64,000 nt of DNA from Deltaproteobacteria bacterium (GTDB lineage Bacteria > Myxococcota_A > UBA9160 > UBA4427). The stretch lies in contig JADJOR010000013.1 in NCBI GenBank assembly GCA_016713665.1, positions 27,026-91,025 of the forward strand. The letters run 5' to 3'. Under the pieces are notes generated by a model. It worked only from the letters and a program-made list of their open reading frames with translations, had not been told where the DNA came from and did not search any database. The position numbers and the translations under genes were made by a program. Shown one piece after another: positions 9,138-18,289 of this stretch. The stretch's first letter is position 1, and every line of letters begins with the position of its first letter.

Positions 9138-9650
9138 TCAGGGCACGGTGACCGTGAGCGCCCCGGTGCTCGTGTTGTAGTCGAAATAGCGACCGGAGGC
9201 GGCGTTGTAGGTGTAGCGGCACGTCACCTTGTCGTCGCTCGAGGCGAGCCAATCGGCCGCACCGGCCGTGGCGGAGACCGACGGAGCCGAATTCAGGAGC
9301 GCGGACCAGAGGGCCACGCACTCGGCAGCCGTCGCCGCGCCGTCGCCGCCGGTCGAGACGGCGTTCTCGGGCCAACCGGAGTCGTTGACGCCGACGCTGC
9401 CGCCGCCCTCGACGGTGACCGCGTTGACGCCCGCCGTCGCGCCCTGGGCGACCCAGCCGGCGTGCACGAGGTTGATGCCGCTCTGGAAGGAGCTGCTCAT
9501 CGACTGGACGCTCGCGCTGTGGGCGTCGTCCGCGAGGTTCACGAAGCGCGGGAGCGCCGTCGCCGCGAGGATGCCGATGATGACGATCACGACCACGAGC
9601 TCGATGATCGTGAAGCCCCGCGCGTTCCGTCCTGCCTGTCGATCCGTCAT
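9138..9650 (-). CDS. mshA: MSHA major pilin MshA
   Basis: 170 residues. The leader MTDRQAGRNARG is cut before FTIIELVVVIVIIGILAATA, with Phe+1 and Glu+5. A conserved ALPRFVNLADDAHSASVQ segment follows, nearly identical to the start of known MshA pilins. A disulfide pair (AAECVALW and VTCRYTY) bounds the variable C-terminal loop. It should be the main structural subunit of a mannose-sensitive-haemagglutinin-type pilus used for attachment. The gene is preceded by a 211-base gap holding a hairpin, so it may also have its own promoter for higher expression. Confidence 0.95.
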   Translation of the reverse strand: MTDRQAGRNARGFTIIELVVVIVIIGILAATALPRFVNLADDAHSASVQSMSSSFQSGINLVHAGWVAQGATAGVNAVTVEGGGSVGVNDSGWPENAVSTGGDGAATAAECVALWSALLNSAPSVSATAGAADWLASSDDKVTCRYTYNAASGRYFDYNTSTGALTVTVP

Positions 9651-9702
9651 GATCCGTCCTCGCCTGTCTTCGCGATCGGTCTGCGTCTTCGGGTCCGTCT
9701 CG

Positions 9703-9723
9703 CGAGCCCGAACTCCGGGCTCG
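9703..9723 (-). terminator. hairpin between mshG and mshA
   Basis: A perfect 8-bp inverted repeat (CGAGCCCG/CGGGCTCG) with a 5-base loop lies in the 211-base gap between mshG and mshA. No T-run follows on the minus strand, so it may be an attenuator or mRNA-stabilising hairpin rather than a full terminator. The rest of the gap holds no gene; mshF and mshB, which sit here in Vibrio, are absent. Confidence 0.4.
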
Positions 9724-9861
9724 TCTGGTCGCGTGCGTCCGGCATTCTCTCTGCCGACCCGGCCAATCCTTCGGCGGCCGAACGTCCTCGCTTGATGCGT
9801 GAGTGGAGTCGCCGCGTGTCCGAGTCGGTGCTCGCGGCGCGCGGCGTCCGCGTTCTCCGGA

Positions 9862-11103
9862 CTAACCCCGAGAAGCGGAAGCGAGCTCCCACATCGGCAG
9901 GTAGACGCCGAGCGCGAGCCCGAGCACGAGGATGCCCACGACCACGATCATGACGGGCTCGATCAGGTCCGAGATGTGTTTCAGATCGAAATCCACTTCG
10001 CGTTCGTAGTAGGCCGCGACCTCCGCCAGCGTCGACTCGACGGCGCCCGTCTCCTCGCCGACGGCGATCATCTGGAGCACGAGGGGCGTGAAGAGCCTGC
10101 TCGCGTGGGCCGCGCCCGTCAGCGACTCGCCGGACTCGATGTCCGCGCGCATCTCGCCGATCCGCTTCGCGACCCAGTCGTTGTCGACGGCCCGGGCCGC
10201 GATGGCGAGACATTGCGTGACCGGGAGCCCGGCGCGGAGCGTGACGGCGAGCGTCCGGCAGAAGCGGGCCAGCAGGGCGCGCTCGAGGATGCCGCCGAAG
10301 CGCGGCAGGCTGAGCTGCCAGCGGTGCCAGGCCATCCGGCCCTCGGCGGTCCGGACGTAGCTCCGGACCCACCAGCCGATCCCGAGGCAGACGACGAGCG
10401 CGACGTGCCAGTACTCGGAGGAGAGGCGCGAGCTCGTCATCAGGATGCGGGTCGGCAGCGGAAGATCCGATCCGAAGCTCGCGAAGAGCTTCGAGAAGGG
10501 CGGAATCACGAAGACGTTGATCACCCCGATCGCGATCACGATCGCGAAGAGCACCATCGTCGGATACCGCATCGCGCTCTTGACCCGCTTGCGCGTCTCC
10601 TCCTCGAGCGAGAGGTAGCCGTGGAGCCGCTCGAAGGCGTCGTCGAGCTTGCCCGAGGTCTCCCCGATGTGGACCACGGCGACGAAGAGGTTCGAGAAGA
10701 TCCGCGGATGGCGCTGCAGGATGCCGGCCAGCTCGTGGCCGCGCTCGATCTCGTCGGCGATCTCGTGGAGGATCCGGCCGAACTCCGGATTGCGCATGGT
10801 CTCGGCGAGACCGCGCAGGCCCCGGGTGATCGGCACGCCCGCGCGGACGAGGGTCGCCATCTGGCGACAGAACATGATGACGTCGGAGAGCGAGATCTTC
10901 CGCTCGTTCCACCAGCGCTCGATCCCGGCGAAGAGCTCCGTCTGCGCACCGCCCCCGGCGATCGTGCCCGCCGGCACGATCCGGAGCGGGATGATGCCTT
11001 TGCCCGCGAGCTCGGTCGCGACGCCGGCGCTCGAGGCCGCCTCCATGCGGCCCTGGATCGCGGCGCCCGCCGGGTTCCTGCCCGTGTAGTCGAAGATCGC
11101 CAT
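9862..11103 (-). CDS. mshG: MSHA platform protein MshG (PilC/GspF family)
   Basis: 413 residues. Two GspF domains are present (FCRQMATLVRAGVPITRGL near 85, and FCRTLAVTLRAGLPVTQCL near 290). Three membrane helices lie at ~178-200, ~230-250 and ~385-405 (MIVVVGILVLGLALGVYLP). GEETGAVESTLAEVAAYYE is the typical second-domain signature. It is the inner-membrane platform on which the MshE ATPase acts to push pilins into the fibre. It lies 25 bases after mshE. Confidence 0.93.
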   Translation of the reverse strand: MAIFDYTGRNPAGAAIQGRMEAASSAGVATELAGKGIIPLRIVPAGTIAGGGAQTELFAGIERWWNERKISLSDVIMFCRQMATLVRAGVPITRGLRGLAETMRNPEFGRILHEIADEIERGHELAGILQRHPRIFSNLFVAVVHIGETSGKLDDAFERLHGYLSLEEETRKRVKSAMRYPTMVLFAIVIAIGVINVFVIPPFSKLFASFGSDLPLPTRILMTSSRLSSEYWHVALVVCLGIGWWVRSYVRTAEGRMAWHRWQLSLPRFGGILERALLARFCRTLAVTLRAGLPVTQCLAIAARAVDNDWVAKRIGEMRADIESGESLTGAAHASRLFTPLVLQMIAVGEETGAVESTLAEVAAYYEREVDFDLKHISDLIEPVMIVVVGILVLGLALGVYLPMWELASASRG

Positions 11104-11128
11104 GGCGTGGCACCCGTTCCCGCCGCCG

Positions 11129-12880
11129 TCAGCCGGCGGGCGCGACCTTCGCCGCGCGCGTCTTCAGGTTGCCGCCGGTGTCTTCCTGCTCGCCGGCGAT
11201 GCGGAGGACCTCGTCGAGGCTCGTGATGCCCTTCGAGGCGTATTCGAGGGCGCAGATCGCGAGCGGGCGGAAGCCGGCCGAGCGCGCCGCCGCCTCGATG
11301 TAGGCGTTGGTGTCGCTGCGGCGGAGCGCGTCGGCCATCGCTTCGTCGATCTCGAGCAGCTCGTAGACGCCGGTGCGGCCGCGGTAGCCGGTGCCGCTGC
11401 AGCGGGGACAGCCGCGGGGCTTCAGGAAGTTCAGGAACTCGGCGCTCTCGCCCGCGTTCGCCCGGAGCCACATCTTCTCCTGGCTCGTGAGGGCGTGGGG
11501 CTCGGTGCAGGCGTCGCAGACCCGGCGCACGAGGCGCTGCGCGAGGACGGCCGAGAGGGCGGTCGCGACGAGGAAGCCCTCGGCGCCCATGTCGAGCAGG
11601 CGCGCGGCGCTGCCGGCGGCGCTGTTGGTGTGCAGCGTCGAGAAGACGAGGTGGCCCGTCATGGCGGCGCGCAGGCCGATCTCCGCCGTCTCCTGATCGC
11701 GCATCTCGCCGATCATGACGATGTCGGGATCCTGGCGCAGCGCCGAGCGCAGGACCGACGCGAAGGTCAGCCCGATCTTGACGTTGACCTGGACCTGCTG
11801 GATGCGGGGCAGGCGGTATTCGACCGGATCCTCGCAGGAGATGATCTTCTTGGTCGGCTCGTTCAGCTCGGAGAGCGCGCCGTAGAGCGTCGTCGTCTTG
11901 CCGCTGCCCGTCGGTCCCGTCACGAGGACGAGGCCGTGGGGCTGATGGATGAAGTGGCGGAAGCGGCGCAGGATGCGACCGGGCATCCCGATCTTGTCGA
12001 GACCGAGCGCGCCCTGGCTCTGGTCGAGGAGCCGCATCACGACCGACTCGCCCCATTGCACCGGCATCGTCGAGAGCCGGATGTCGATCCCGCGATCGCC
12101 GACCCGGATGTTGAAGCGTCCGTCCTGCGGCAGCCGTCGCTCCGAGATGTTGAGCCCCGCCATGAGCTTCAGCCGCAGCACGAGCGCCGCCGAGATGCGG
12201 GCCTCCTTCATGACCTGCTCGTGCAGCATGCCGTCGATCCGCTGGCGGATGCGCAGGCACAGCTCGTCGGGCTCGATGTGGATGTCGGAGGTGCCGGAAC
12301 GCACGGCGTCCTCGAAGATCGACTTCAGCAGGCGGACGACCGCGGCCTCGCTCTCGCCGACGTTCGCGTCGAGCTGGGAGAGGTCGAAGTCGCTGCCCGA
12401 ATCGAGCTCTTCGTGGAGCTCCTCGGCGAGGCTGTGGATCTCGCTCGCCCGGGAGTAGGTCCGGTCGATCGCGGCGAGCAGCTCCGATTCGCGGACGATG
12501 GCGGGCTCGACCGTGAGCTTCAGGATCCGCTCGATCTCGTCCATCGCGAAGATGTTGGTCGGGTCCGCCATGCCCACGGTCGCGGTCCCGTTCTTGACGT
12601 CGAGCACGATCGCGCGGAAGCGGCGGGCGTAGGTCTCGGGCAGCAGCTCGGCCGTCGCCTTGCGGATCTCGTAACGGGCGAGATCGACGTGGGGGATCTC
12701 GAGCTGTTGCGAGAGGAACTCGTGGAAGCGGTCTTCCGTGACGTAGCCGGCCTCGATCAGCTGGCGCCCGAGCTTGAGTCCGGTCTTCTTCTGGGTCTCG
12801 AGGGCCGTGCGGAGCTGGACCTCGCTGATGACCTTGTTCTCGACCAGCAGCTCGCCGATGCGGATCTTCTTTCGCGCCAC
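11129..12880 (-). CDS. mshE: MSHA assembly ATPase MshE (GspE/PilB family)
   Basis: 583 residues. The N-terminal MshEN domain (residues ~1-150, ELLVENKVISEVQLRTAL... and LSQQLEIPHVDL) is the type that binds cyclic di-GMP in Vibrio MshE. The C-terminal ATPase has Walker A GPTGSGKTTTLY, Asp box ISCEDPVEYRLP, Walker B DPDIVMIGEMRD, and the zinc-type Cys motif CDAC...CPRC. It powers pilus extension from the cytoplasm. Pilus output is therefore plausibly under c-di-GMP control, as known for Vibrio. Confidence 0.95.
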   Translation of the reverse strand: MARKKIRIGELLVENKVISEVQLRTALETQKKTGLKLGRQLIEAGYVTEDRFHEFLSQQLEIPHVDLARYEIRKATAELLPETYARRFRAIVLDVKNGTATVGMADPTNIFAMDEIERILKLTVEPAIVRESELLAAIDRTYSRASEIHSLAEELHEELDSGSDFDLSQLDANVGESEAAVVRLLKSIFEDAVRSGTSDIHIEPDELCLRIRQRIDGMLHEQVMKEARISAALVLRLKLMAGLNISERRLPQDGRFNIRVGDRGIDIRLSTMPVQWGESVVMRLLDQSQGALGLDKIGMPGRILRRFRHFIHQPHGLVLVTGPTGSGKTTTLYGALSELNEPTKKIISCEDPVEYRLPRIQQVQVNVKIGLTFASVLRSALRQDPDIVMIGEMRDQETAEIGLRAAMTGHLVFSTLHTNSAAGSAARLLDMGAEGFLVATALSAVLAQRLVRRVCDACTEPHALTSQEKMWLRANAGESAEFLNFLKPRGCPRCSGTGYRGRTGVYELLEIDEAMADALRRSDTNAYIEAAARSAGFRPLAICALEYASKGITSLDEVLRIAGEQEDTGGNLKTRAAKVAPAG

Positions 12881-12884
12881 GGCG

Positions 12885-14444
12885 TCAGCCCTCCTCGCCG
12901 AGGGCGGCGAGCCGAGCCGTCAGCCAGCGCCTCGCTCCGCCGGGGAGCTCGCCGACGGTCAGCGCGATCCGGTAGACGTCGCGGGCCTCGTCGCTTCGGC
13001 CCACGGCCTCGAGGGAGATGCCGAGGCCGAGCCAGCCGCGGGACTCCTCGGGGAAGCGGCGCAGGATCTGCTCGTAGCGGCCGATCGCGGCCTCGTGACG
13101 TCCGGCGCGCTGTTCGTAGGCGGCGGCGAGCGCGTGGACGTCGGGGGCCTCGGTCAACGCGAGACCGCTCCCGTCGAGGAGCGCCACGGCGCCGACGGCG
13201 TCGCCGGTCTGCTCGAGCAGGCGGGCCTTCGCGATGAGGAGCGCCTGATCGCGGGGCGCGCGCTCGCGGGCGGAGTCGATCAGGGCGAGCGCGTCCGGGA
13301 CCCGGCCCTGCTCGACGAGGACCTCGGACCATTCGGTGATCGGCGTCGGATCGTTCGGGGCGATCGATACGATCTCGGCGTAGCGCGCATCCGCGTCGTC
13401 GAGGCGCCCGGCCTTGCGGGCATGACGGGCCGAGGCCAGCAATCCCTCGCGCTTCACCCGCCGGGCCGCCCGCTCTTCTCTTTCGCGCTCGCGCTGGGAC
13501 GGCTCGATGCGCATCGCGGTCGGATCGCCGAGCGAAGGCGAATAGACGTGATCCGCCTCGTCCGCCGGATACGAATCGATCAGCGCCTCGACGGACGGGA
13601 CCGCGTCGTCATCGCTCGGCGCGAGGGCGGCAGGCGGCGCGTCGAGGGATGTCTCGTCCGCTGCCGCCTCGATCAGCGCGGGGGTTGCCGGGTTCATCTC
13701 GGCGCTCTCGGCGCGTGCCGCGCCGACGGGAGCCGGTCCGTCGAGGCGGCGCGGCTCGCTCGGCCGCGACGTCGGCGTAGTCTGCCGCGCGGTCGGCACG
13801 GCCGTCTGCAGATCGACGACGAGGGCCGCACCGTGGTCGAGGTCGAGCCAGCGCGTCTGGGTATGGACCTCGGCGTCGAGGGCGAGTCGAAGGCGCAGAT
13901 CCGGGGTCTCGGCGCGCAGCTCGAGGCTTCGGATCGGCGTGTCGAGCAGGTCGATCGGCGCCGTCGGCTCCGTCAGGGCGGCGTTCGCGAGGAGGAGCTC
14001 GAGGCGGCCGTTCGCGGCGTCGTGCTCGAGGGAATGGGCCACACGGCCGTCGGCTACGATGCGCAGCCGCGTCGTCCCCGGCCGTCGCTCGAGCGAGATC
14101 GATTCGATGCGCACCGGCCGCTCGATCGTCGAATCGAGCGCCGTCGCCGCCGCCGGAGCGGAGGCGACCGCGCGCCGCGCGGCGACGGCCGGCGGTGCCG
14201 CGTTCGCGCGAACGTCCTTGCCCGCGTAGGGTCCGGCGATCGAGCCGAGATAGGCGGCTCCACCGACCACGAGACCCGCGAACGCGGCGAGGCCGAAGAA
14301 GGCCAGGCGAGCGCGGCGCTCTCCGCTCCGAGCCGTCGCGCGCGGGCGCGTCGGGACGAGGTCTTCGAGGCGCGCCGTGCGCGGTCGGCCATGGAGGCTT
14401 CGGCGGCGCTCGGCTTCGATCAGGAGGTCGTTCACGAGGCTCAT
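12885..14444 (-). CDS. mshN: MSHA biogenesis protein MshN (TPR)
   Basis: 519 residues from the ATG at 14444, which overlaps the mshM stop (ATGA). A short cytoplasmic segment MSLVNDLLIEAERRR is typical of MshN. One membrane helix follows at ~48-68 (LAFFGLAAFAGLVVGGAAYL). Next come an AMIN-like beta region and, from about 340, several TPR repeats (ADARYAEIVSIAPNDP, ALIDSARERAPRDQALL, YEQILRRFPEESRGWLGLG). It probably links the secretin MshL and ATPase MshM to the envelope. Confidence 0.87.
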   Translation of the reverse strand: MSLVNDLLIEAERRRSLHGRPRTARLEDLVPTRPRATARSGERRARLAFFGLAAFAGLVVGGAAYLGSIAGPYAGKDVRANAAPPAVAARRAVASAPAAATALDSTIERPVRIESISLERRPGTTRLRIVADGRVAHSLEHDAANGRLELLLANAALTEPTAPIDLLDTPIRSLELRAETPDLRLRLALDAEVHTQTRWLDLDHGAALVVDLQTAVPTARQTTPTSRPSEPRRLDGPAPVGAARAESAEMNPATPALIEAAADETSLDAPPAALAPSDDDAVPSVEALIDSYPADEADHVYSPSLGDPTAMRIEPSQREREREERAARRVKREGLLASARHARKAGRLDDADARYAEIVSIAPNDPTPITEWSEVLVEQGRVPDALALIDSARERAPRDQALLIAKARLLEQTGDAVGAVALLDGSGLALTEAPDVHALAAAYEQRAGRHEAAIGRYEQILRRFPEESRGWLGLGISLEAVGRSDEARDVYRIALTVGELPGGARRWLTARLAALGEEG

Positions 14445-15361
14445 GCGCGCGGCTCCTGCCAGGTCGTGCGCGAAGCACTCGGGCGGCGGGCGGCGAGGCT
14501 GCTCGGCGCGAGGGCGGAGCGGAGCCGGGCGAGGGGCCGGATGCGCCAGCGGCCGAGGCCTTCGCTCGCGGCGATCGCCCGGACGACGTGGCGGCGCTCG
14601 ACGCGAAGCTCGTCCTCCGAGAAGGCCGCCATCAACGACTTGTGACACAACGCATTGATCAGGCGCGGGATGCCGCCGCTCTCGCGATGGATCGCGGAGA
14701 GGGCTGGCGTCGTGAAGAGTCCGGGATCCCGGGCGCCGGACTCGATCAGCCGGCGCTGGACGTAGACGCGACAGGCGTCGGCCGCGAGCGGCGCGAGTCG
14801 CGTCGAGAACGCGATCCGCTGCTCGAGCGGGCGCAGGTCGTAGCGGGCGAGGCGGGCGTCGAGCTCGGGCTGACCGAGGAGCACGATCTGGACGAGCTTC
14901 CCGGCGCTGGTCTCGAGATTCGAGAGCAGGCGCAGGGCCTCGAAGGTCGCCCCCGGCATCGTCTGGGCCTCGTCGATGAAGAGCGCCACGCGCTGATCCG
15001 AGCGCGCGATGTCGAGCAGGACCTCGCGCAGGCGTTGCTTCAGGACGTGGACCGGCGTGCGCGGGGGCACGACGACGCCGAGCTCGTCGGCGACCGTCGC
15101 CAGGAACGCGATCGGTCGCAGCGCCGGATCGGGCAGGAAGACGGGGACGAGCCCGTCGCCGAGGCGCGCGAGGGCGGCGCGACAGAGCGCCGTCTTGCCG
15201 GTGCCGACCTCGCCCACGACCTTGATGAAGCCCTCGCCCGAGCGCAGGCCGAAGAGGATCACGTTGAGCGCTTCGCGGTGCTCCGGAAGATCGACGTAGA
15301 GCGACCCGTTCGAGGTCGCTTCGAAGGGAAGACGCGCAAGGCCGAAATGCTCGAGGTACAT
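14441..15361 (-). CDS. mshM: MSHA biogenesis ATPase MshM (ExeA/GspA-like)
   Basis: 306 residues. The protein opens with MYLEHFGLARLPFE, the characteristic start of MshM/ExeA proteins. AAA+ motifs are Walker A GEVGTGKTALCR (~50), Walker B VALFIDEAQ (~127) and sensor LQIVLLGQPEL-like VQIVLLGQPELD. It is an AAA ATPase thought to help secretin assembly through peptidoglycan, though unlike GspA it has no periplasmic domain. It lies 16 bases after mshL. Confidence 0.92.
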   Translation of the reverse strand: MYLEHFGLARLPFEATSNGSLYVDLPEHREALNVILFGLRSGEGFIKVVGEVGTGKTALCRAALARLGDGLVPVFLPDPALRPIAFLATVADELGVVVPPRTPVHVLKQRLREVLLDIARSDQRVALFIDEAQTMPGATFEALRLLSNLETSAGKLVQIVLLGQPELDARLARYDLRPLEQRIAFSTRLAPLAADACRVYVQRRLIESGARDPGLFTTPALSAIHRESGGIPRLINALCHKSLMAAFSEDELRVERRHVVRAIAASEGLGRWRIRPLARLRSALAPSSLAARRPSASRTTWQEPRA

Positions 15362-15377
15362 CGGGTCTCCCGCAGCT

Positions 15378-17194
15378 TCAGTAATCGTCGCCCGATTGGC
15401 CGACGGGCGGCGTCGGGGGCAGCCAGCCCTCGAGGCGGAGCTCTTCGCTGCGCGCCTTGCGCCCCCGGCTCCAGACCGAGTCGATGCGCTCCGAGGTCTC
15501 GCGCAGGTCGTTCGCCCAGAGCTCGCCGTCGGCCACGATCGGCCGCAGCAGGATCACGAGCTCCGTCCGGCTGTTCGAGAGCTTCGAGTGGGAGAAGAGC
15601 CGGCCGAGCCAGGGGATGCGCGACAGCCACGGGACTCCGTAGCGCGCATCGCGCGAATCGTTCTGGATCAGCCCGCCGATCACGACGACCTGCCCGCTCT
15701 TCGCCCGTACGATGCTGTCCGACTCGCGGATGGTCGAGAACGCGAGCGGCAGCTCCTGCTCCTGGTCGGAGATGGTGAAGGTCTTCGTCTGGTCCTCGAC
15801 CTCGGTGACGGCGGGATGGACGTGGAGGATCACGTCGCCGGCGTCGCTGATCTGCGGCGTCACGTCGAGGGCGATGCCCGAGAAGAAGGGCGTGAGCGTC
15901 ACGTTGGGGGTCGAGGTCGTCGCCGTGCCGGTCACGACCGTCGTCGAGACGTTGGTCACGAAGAATTCGTCGCTGCCGACCTTGATGACCGCCTTTTGAT
16001 TGTTGACGGTCGAGATGCGCGGATTCGAGAGGGTGCGGACCTTGCCCTGGCTCTCGAGCAGCTCGATGAAGACGCTGAACTTGTCGGCCTGGATGGCGAG
16101 GGAGAAGACGCCGCCGAAGGCACTGCTCGCGGTGCCCGCGAAGAGATCCGAGAGCGGTGGGCCGATGTCGGGCTCGCCGCCGCGGCTGTCGGAGTACCCC
16201 GAATCGTGGACGCTGCCGCCGCCGGTCTGGCCGATGACGCCGTCGGTCCCGTCGACGCTCGAGAGCTTCGCCCAGTTGATGCCCGACTGGAATCCGTCGT
16301 TGAGCGTCACCTCGAGGATCTTCGCCTCGAGGATCACGACGCGATTGAGCGAGAGCTCGGCCGAACGCAGATAGGCGGCGACGCGATCGAGCTCGTCGGG
16401 GAACGCACGGACGACGAGCAGTCCGGCGTGGGGGCTCGTCACGACCTCGCGGCCGCCGGCCTCGCCGACGATCGCCGTCACGCTGGTCACGATCTCGTTC
16501 CAGAGGTCCGAGTCGCTCTGGGTCTGGACGCGGCTCCCGGTCATCGAGCCGCGAGCGTTCCCGCCCATCACGGTCGGACCGTTCGTCCCGTTTCCGAACC
16601 CGTTGCCTCCGGCGTTGCCGCCGTTGTTGAAGTTGCCCGAGCCCGACCCGCCGTTGTTGGCCTGGTCGGAGATCTGCCCCGAGCTGACGCGGGTATCGGA
16701 GGTCCCGATGCGGCGCAGGTTCAGGTAGTCGAGCTGGAACACGCGGGAGCGCAGGCCGGCGGGCAGGACGAGGAAGCCGGTGCGCGTTCGCTCGTAGCCG
16801 TAGCCGTAGGCCTGTTGGACGGTGTCGAGGACCTCCTCGACCGTGACGTCGCGCAGCGACAGGGAGATCTCGCCGTCGACGCCGGGGGCGAGGGTGATGG
16901 ACTGGTCGGTGCCCTCGACGAGGCTCATGAAGAACGGGCGGGCCGGCGCGCGATCGACGGTCACGTCGAAGCGCGGCTCCTCGCTGCGAAGCGGCGCCGC
17001 CTCGTCGGTCGCGCGATCGGGCAGCAACGCCTCCTCGATCTCGGGCGGGAGGCTCGGCGTCGTCGTCGCGGCGGCCCCGCCTTCGCGCTCGCGGTCCGCG
17101 ACCCCGGGCTTCGCCCGCGAAGCGCAGCCGGCGGGCGCGAGGCCGAGGCCAGGACGAGGCCGAGGGCGACCAGCCGTCTCAGGTTCGAATTCAT
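15378..17194 (-). CDS. mshL: MSHA secretin MshL, frameshifted near the start
   Basis: About 605 residues after repair. The start MNSNLRRLVALGLVLASA at 17194 overlaps mshK by ATGA. Around 17145-17155 one base is missing, and the frame then continues as LAPAGCASRAKPG, which is the lipobox with its Cys. The rest is intact: an STN/secretin_N region (VEEVLDTVQQAYGYG), a long Gly/Asn-rich stretch, and the secretin core with VIILEAKILEV-like VVILEAKILEV and ending WLSRIPWLGRLF then RTELVILLRP. It forms the outer-membrane pilus pore. The indel could be a sequencing error, because the downstream frame is fully conserved. Confidence 0.9.
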
Positions 17195-17625
17195 CGCATG
17201 GCTCCTCGAAGGGCGTCGGGCTCCGCGGCGCCCGTTCGGTCGGGGCGCCGGGAAGCGGAAGGCAGGCCCGTCTGGCGGGCGTTCTTGAAGGCGGGGGCGA
17301 CGAGCTCGAGCTCGACGATCTCCCCGTCGCGGCGCAGCCGGACGCGATCGACCTCGATCGCGAGGACCTCGGCCCCCGCGATGCGGTCGGCGGTCTGGAC
17401 GCGCCGGCCATTGATGACGGCGAAGCGCCGATCTTCGGCATGGAAGATCGCGCGCAGCTCGAGCTTCTCGTTCGTGTCCTGCGCGGCGGGCGCGGCGATC
17501 AGGCTCGCCGCCGGCGGCCGGGTCGGATCGGGCAGTGACTCCGCCGCGTGACCGAGCAGTGCCCCGAAGAGCAGCAACGCTCCGCTCGCGATCGTCCCGC
17601 CGATCATGGGACTGGTTCTAGACAC
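17191..17625 (-). CDS. mshK: MSHA biogenesis protein MshK-like
   Basis: 144 residues. A signal peptide or anchor (IASGALLLFGALLGHAAES) is followed by the hallmark DPTRPP, then a small PilP/GspC-like beta domain (LELRAIFHAEDRRFAVINGR ... AGAEVLAIEVDRVRL). It is likely the periplasmic protein that connects the inner-membrane MshI/J complex to the secretin. It overlaps mshJ by 8 bases and mshL by 4. Confidence 0.85.
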   Translation of the reverse strand: MSRTSPMIGGTIASGALLLFGALLGHAAESLPDPTRPPAASLIAAPAAQDTNEKLELRAIFHAEDRRFAVINGRRVQTADRIAGAEVLAIEVDRVRLRRDGEIVELELVAPAFKNARQTGLPSASRRPDRTGAAEPDALRGAMR

Positions 17626-18289
17626 CGACCCACTCCTCCTTCTCGGAGAGCGTGTGGAGCTCGATCGTGACCCGAGCCTCGGGGTAGCTCTCGACGCGGT
17701 AGTCGAGGCGGTCCCAGAGCAGCTGCCAGTCCGAGCCCTCGATCCGGCGCAGGTAGTCGAGGGTCGACGCGAAGTCGCCCTGGATCTCGAGGGTGAGGCC
17801 GTGCTGATAGAGGGTGCTCGTCCCGCGCGTCTCTTCCGGGCCGAGGCGCCGGGGCGGCGCGCTCGTCAACCGGACGAGCTCGAGGCGGTCGTCGTGGGCG
17901 AGGAGCTCTTCGAGGATCGCGACGGCGGACTCCGGGGGGACGAGGCGCGAGACGGCCGTGCGAATGCCCTCGTCGATCTCGGCGATCTGGTGCTCGAGCT
18001 GACGGAGTTCGTCGCGGCGGTGTCGCTCGGCTTCGTCGAGGATCGGATTGCGGATCGCCTCGAGGCGGGCCTCGAGGGTCTCGAGCGCTTCACGCCGCGC
18101 GGTCGTCTCGCCGGCGATCCGATGTCGCTCGGCCTCGAGCGGACGCAGCAGGAGGCCGTCGAGGGCGAATACCGCGACCGCGAGGATCATCGCCGAGAGG
18201 AAGATCCGCTCGCGCGGCGTCCGCGCGCGAAAACGCGCGTCGAGGGCCTCGAACGCGGGTCGGAGCTGCGCGAAGAGCGGGCTCGTCAT
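17618..18289 (-). CDS. mshJ: MSHA biogenesis protein MshJ (PilO-like)
   Basis: 223 residues. A cytoplasmic head is followed by one membrane helix (FLSAMILAVAVFALDGLLL, ~30-48), a long coiled coil (~50-120) and a ferredoxin-like C-terminal domain (YQHGLTLEIQGDFASTLDYL). This is the PilO/GspM architecture of the inner-membrane alignment complex. The ATG overlaps the mshI stop (ATGA). Confidence 0.88.
   Translation of the reverse strand: MTSPLFAQLRPAFEALDARFRARTPRERIFLSAMILAVAVFALDGLLLRPLEAERHRIAGETTARREALETLEARLEAIRNPILDEAERHRRDELRQLEHQIAEIDEGIRTAVSRLVPPESAVAILEELLAHDDRLELVRLTSAPPRRLGPEETRGTSTLYQHGLTLEIQGDFASTLDYLRRIEGSDWQLLWDRLDYRVESYPEARVTIELHTLSEKEEWVGV

Noticed and set aside
9651..9861. 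A missing mshB/mshF gene in the gap between mshG and mshA
   Set aside because: The 211 bases contain no prepilin leader or membrane helix in any frame; only a hairpin was seen.
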